DNA of 64,000 nucleotides, taken from assembly GCA_014695195.1 (NCBI GenBank), contig JACJNW010000037.1, positions 146,425 through 210,424 on the forward strand, written 5' to 3'. The stretch is from Cyanobacteria bacterium FACHB-DQ100. Lineage in GTDB: Bacteria > Cyanobacteriota > Cyanobacteriia > Leptolyngbyales > Leptolyngbyaceae. Position 1 is the first letter of the stretch. Each line of letters begins with the position of its first letter. Below the pieces are notes generated by a model. It searched no databases, was not told where the DNA came from, and saw nothing but the letters and a program-made list of their open reading frames with translations. Below, in pieces: positions 62,023-64,000 of this stretch. The position numbers and the translations under genes were made by a program.

Positions 62023-62844
62023 TTAAGGCGAAGTCGTCGGACTCGGAGAAGGACTTCCGGTTGGACTCGGAGAAGGACTTGCAGTACTACTTGTTTTTAA
62101 ATTCTCTAACCCTTGGGTTACTTTTGCCGACTCAATACGATCGCCCTGTTGAATCTTGTCAACGGTTTCCATTCCCTGAGTCACATACCCAAACACCGCA
62201 TAGTTTCCATCCAAGAACGGCAAGTCCGCCAGGGTAATGTAGAACTGAGAAGAGGCAGAATCGGGAGCCTGCGATCGAGCCATTGCTACTGCACCACGAG
62301 TATGTCTGAGCTTCGGTGGAACGTCGATGCCCGCTTCAGCAAATGTCCGGCTATAAATTGGTTCATTTGCCTTCTGCGGCGTAATTTCAAGGGGAACATC
62401 GCGGGGTTGTTGCGTCGCTGGGTCAATAAATCCACCGGTTCCCAGACGATCGAGCGGCACATTCGGATTCTTACTTTGAGGATCGCCCCCCTGCACTACA
62501 AATGGCTGTGGCTCTCTCACGACGCGATGAAACACTAGTCCGTCATAAACCTTGCGATTTACCAAATCGACAAAATTTCCTGCTGTAATTGGCGCACTTG
62601 TCCCATCAAGCTCCATCGTGATTGGTGAACCCTTCACTGTGATTACGACTGTCGCTTTTCCCTGCAATCGGGGTAGCCCACCGGCTTGAGGAGAAGAAGT
62701 CGCAGTTGCAGTCGGGGCGGGGCTACTAGGAGTTGGTGAGCCGGTCGGTGCAGCCGAGGTCTGCGGCTGTCCATTACATCCAGTCAGCGCAACCATCCCG
62801 ACAATCAACGAGCACGCAACCCAGTTTTGAAATTTTGTCCGCAT
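62023..62844 (-). CDS. Lipoprotein cyclophilin-type peptidyl-prolyl isomerase
   Basis: The protein is 273 aa. A lipobox VGMVALTGC is followed by a Ser/Pro/Thr-rich linker, so the protein is lipid-anchored outside the cytoplasm. The cyclophilin domain covers about 60-245: ITAGNFVDLVNRKVYDGLVF, HRVVREPQPFVVQGGDP, RHTRGAVAMARSQAPDSASS, QFYITLADLPFLDGNYAVFG, with active-site Arg/Phe/Gln retained. The C-terminus is an SPSPTGSPSPSP repeat. It catalyses proline isomerisation in periplasmic folding. The ketoacyl-synthase gene follows directly. Confidence 0.92.
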   Translation of the reverse strand: MRTKFQNWVACSLIVGMVALTGCNGQPQTSAAPTGSPTPSSPAPTATATSSPQAGGLPRLQGKATVVITVKGSPITMELDGTSAPITAGNFVDLVNRKVYDGLVFHRVVREPQPFVVQGGDPQSKNPNVPLDRLGTGGFIDPATQQPRDVPLEITPQKANEPIYSRTFAEAGIDVPPKLRHTRGAVAMARSQAPDSASSQFYITLADLPFLDGNYAVFGYVTQGMETVDKIQQGDRIESAKVTQGLENLKTSSTASPSPSPTGSPSPSPTTSP

Positions 62845-62967
62845 TTTAAATCACCTATCCCAACAGACCATCTAACATCTTACGCATATTCCATCAGCTT
62901 AAATCGACAAAAAAGGTTTGTAGAACTTGGCTCCACAAACCTCTTCGTTATTCTGGCAGCTCAGCAT

Positions 62968-63534
62968 TTACAGTCCTTCAAGCGGCACACCCAGGAATCG
63001 AGCTAACCCTGCTGCTTCATTTTCTAATTCCGCTAATGTCAGCGGTTGCCCCACTCGCGTCAGGGGAATATCCCGCATCCCTTTCACTCGGAGATAAAGA
63101 GAGCGTCGGGGATTCACACCTTCTCGTAACACCGCTTTCACCGCTTGCACATCCGAGGTTTTCAGGTCAACTTCCACCCGTCGATTTTTTCCGGGAAAGC
63201 CCCAGCGAAAAATTTTGACCTCTCCGGTTTCCTTATTGAATTCGTTGTATCCGCCGCCCAAGTTCCAAGCGATCGTCAACCATAAGTAAGTCGCCAGCAA
63301 TAATCCAGCCGTCCCATAAAAGCCCATTGCCAAACCTTGAGGAACAAACACAAGCTCGGTCGGATCAGAGAACGGCAGCAAATTAACTTTTGTGTAACTC
63401 GAAATTGCAGCAAGAAAAAATCCACTGGCTCCGATCGACACGATCGTCGCCCACCAGTAGTTACTAAATCGCCGTGCCCCTAAGACCGGCTGACGCAAAA
63501 CAAGATTTTCTGAAGAGGTGGTTTGTGCCGCCAT
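62968..63534 (-). CDS. ycf4: Photosystem I assembly protein Ycf4
   Basis: The protein is 188 aa from ATG 63534 (MAAQTTSSENLVLRQPVLGA). The frame is open to 63771, but that extension is not part of Ycf4, whose normal length is about 185. Two membrane helices (YWWATIVSIGASGFFLAAIS, FYGTAGLLLATYLWLTIAWN) precede the conserved GGGYNEFNKETGEVKIFRWG, FPGKNRR and IPLTRVGQPLTL. It acts as a thylakoid scaffold for photosystem I assembly. It is divergent from psbD, an arrangement I recall from other cyanobacteria. Confidence 0.97.
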   Translation of the reverse strand: MAAQTTSSENLVLRQPVLGARRFSNYWWATIVSIGASGFFLAAISSYTKVNLLPFSDPTELVFVPQGLAMGFYGTAGLLLATYLWLTIAWNLGGGYNEFNKETGEVKIFRWGFPGKNRRVEVDLKTSDVQAVKAVLREGVNPRRSLYLRVKGMRDIPLTRVGQPLTLAELENEAAGLARFLGVPLEGL

Positions 63535-63801
63535 AGCGCTTGTGCTACCTAAAAAACTTTCAAGACTTCCACTCTGTAAGCGGTCTGAACCGTACTCAGA
63601 GCGTTTTACAATCTTAAAAACAACCCTATCTAGTATACTCCCTACAACGCTTTGTAAGCGTAAGTAAACATAAGTATAGGTACTTATTGACAATTGAACT
63701 TTCTCAGGAATCAAATCTGGATCGAAAATGCTAAAACTCCTATTTTGATTGGCGATCGTAGGAAAGTTCAAAAAAAGTTAGCTGAGATTCCACGTATCGG
63801 T

Positions 63802-63829
63802 TTGTAAATTTTCTAATTTCTCCTATTAT
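63802..63829 (+). promoter_or_regulatory. Putative psbD promoter (-35/-10)
   Basis: TTGTAA at 63802-63807 and TATTAT at 63824-63829 are separated by 16 bp, close to the group-1 sigma consensus. The predicted start near 63836 would give a leader of about 60 nt before the psbD ATG, with AGAGGA about 10 nt upstream of the ATG. No experimental support. Confidence 0.4.
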
Positions 63830-63897
63830 GTATAGGCATATAAACTCGTTCACTCTAGACAGCCCGTAATTTTTCGTATAGCTAGAGGATTTTTCAA

Positions 63898-64000
63898 ATG
63901 ACCATCGCAGTAGGTCGCGCGCCAGCGCAACGCGGCATCTTTGATGCCCTCGACGACTGGCTCAAACGCGACAGATTCGTCTTCGTCGGCTGGTCTGGCA
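63898..64000 (+). CDS. psbD: Photosystem II D2 protein (5' end only)
   Basis: ATG at 63898 begins [20 protein letters not shown], then [14 protein letters not shown]. This is the D2 N-terminus, including the [14 protein letters not shown] segment before the first membrane helix. Only 34 codons lie in the window. D2 carries the primary quinone and half of the PSII reaction centre. The divergent neighbour is ycf4; psbC would be expected further downstream. Confidence 0.98.
   Translation, partial: MTIAVGRAPAQRGIFDALDDWLKRDRFVFVGWSG

Noticed and set aside
63535..63771. Longer N-terminus for Ycf4
   Set aside because: The extra 79 residues are absent from the normal protein length and occupy the psbD/ycf4 promoter region.
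1..64000. Prophage, rRNA or tRNA genes
   Set aside because: No phage structural or integrase genes were recognised and no tRNA- or rRNA-like conserved segments were found by eye; a tRNA scan would settle this.

Overview
The window comes from a cyanobacterial chromosome. The evidence is photosynthesis genes (acsF, ycf4, the start of psbD, the Rubisco chaperone raf1, a CruP-like lycopene cyclase paralogue), cyanobacteria-typical families (DUF2949, DUF928, DUF1822, SLH/OprB porin, DUF1400 hydrolase) and very dense GCGATCGC (HIP1) octamers. Moderate GC, many degenerate tandem arrays and abundant CHAT, WD40-kinase and DUF1822 genes suggest a filamentous, perhaps Leptolyngbya-like, species. The genus is an inference. 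I saw no rRNA, no convincing tRNA, no complete insertion sequence, no CRISPR array and no prophage.

Layout. 1-4860: an AGE-family epimerase running off the left edge, ssb, a GDP-mannose pyrophosphorylase/PMM-like fusion, a 58-aa membrane protein and a methyltransferase. 4890-7817: a PaO-like Rieske oxygenase, a small membrane protein, then about 1 kb of gene-poor repeats (palindromes, a 21-bp array, a long hairpin and a stop-interrupted reading frame). 7818-14131: dapL, PBP2, dnaX and an exported two-repeat protein. 14132-20059: an accessory stretch with a MITE-like element, an erythromycin-esterase homologue, a small esterase operon, two decayed genes, a low-GC membrane protein and two degenerate tandem arrays. 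20060-23949: a tight rtcB / COG0523 GTPase / archease / rtcA operon, which is an RNA-repair unit with a probable metal chaperone. 23999-31802: a minus-strand cluster of a sigma factor, two DUF1822-type proteins, a lipoprotein CHAT protease, a CHAT-CHASE2 membrane receptor and DUF928.

31803-39498: a MITE, threonine synthase flanked by two MoaD-like proteins, a Ser/Thr kinase with seven WD40 repeats, two hydrolases and a Bax1-like DUF790 nuclease. 39574-48136: a lipoprotein nuclease with a duplicated 3' end, a structured leader before a Wzc-type tyrosine kinase, a DUF1400 hydrolase, a decayed histidine kinase and a CapD-type sugar dehydratase. 48155-64000: a secreted Pro-rich protein with a porin, raf1, acsF, YdcF, DUF2949, an FtsE-like ATPase, a TM-helix channel-like protein, SRPBCC, SirB1, CruP, a ketoacyl synthase, a lipoprotein cyclophilin, ycf4 and the divergent start of psbD.

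The two most interesting units are the sigma/CHAT/CHASE2/DUF1822/DUF928 cluster, a candidate protease-controlled transcription system, and the RNA-repair operon with its embedded metallochaperone-like GTPase. Together with the repeats, these are the main targets for follow-up.
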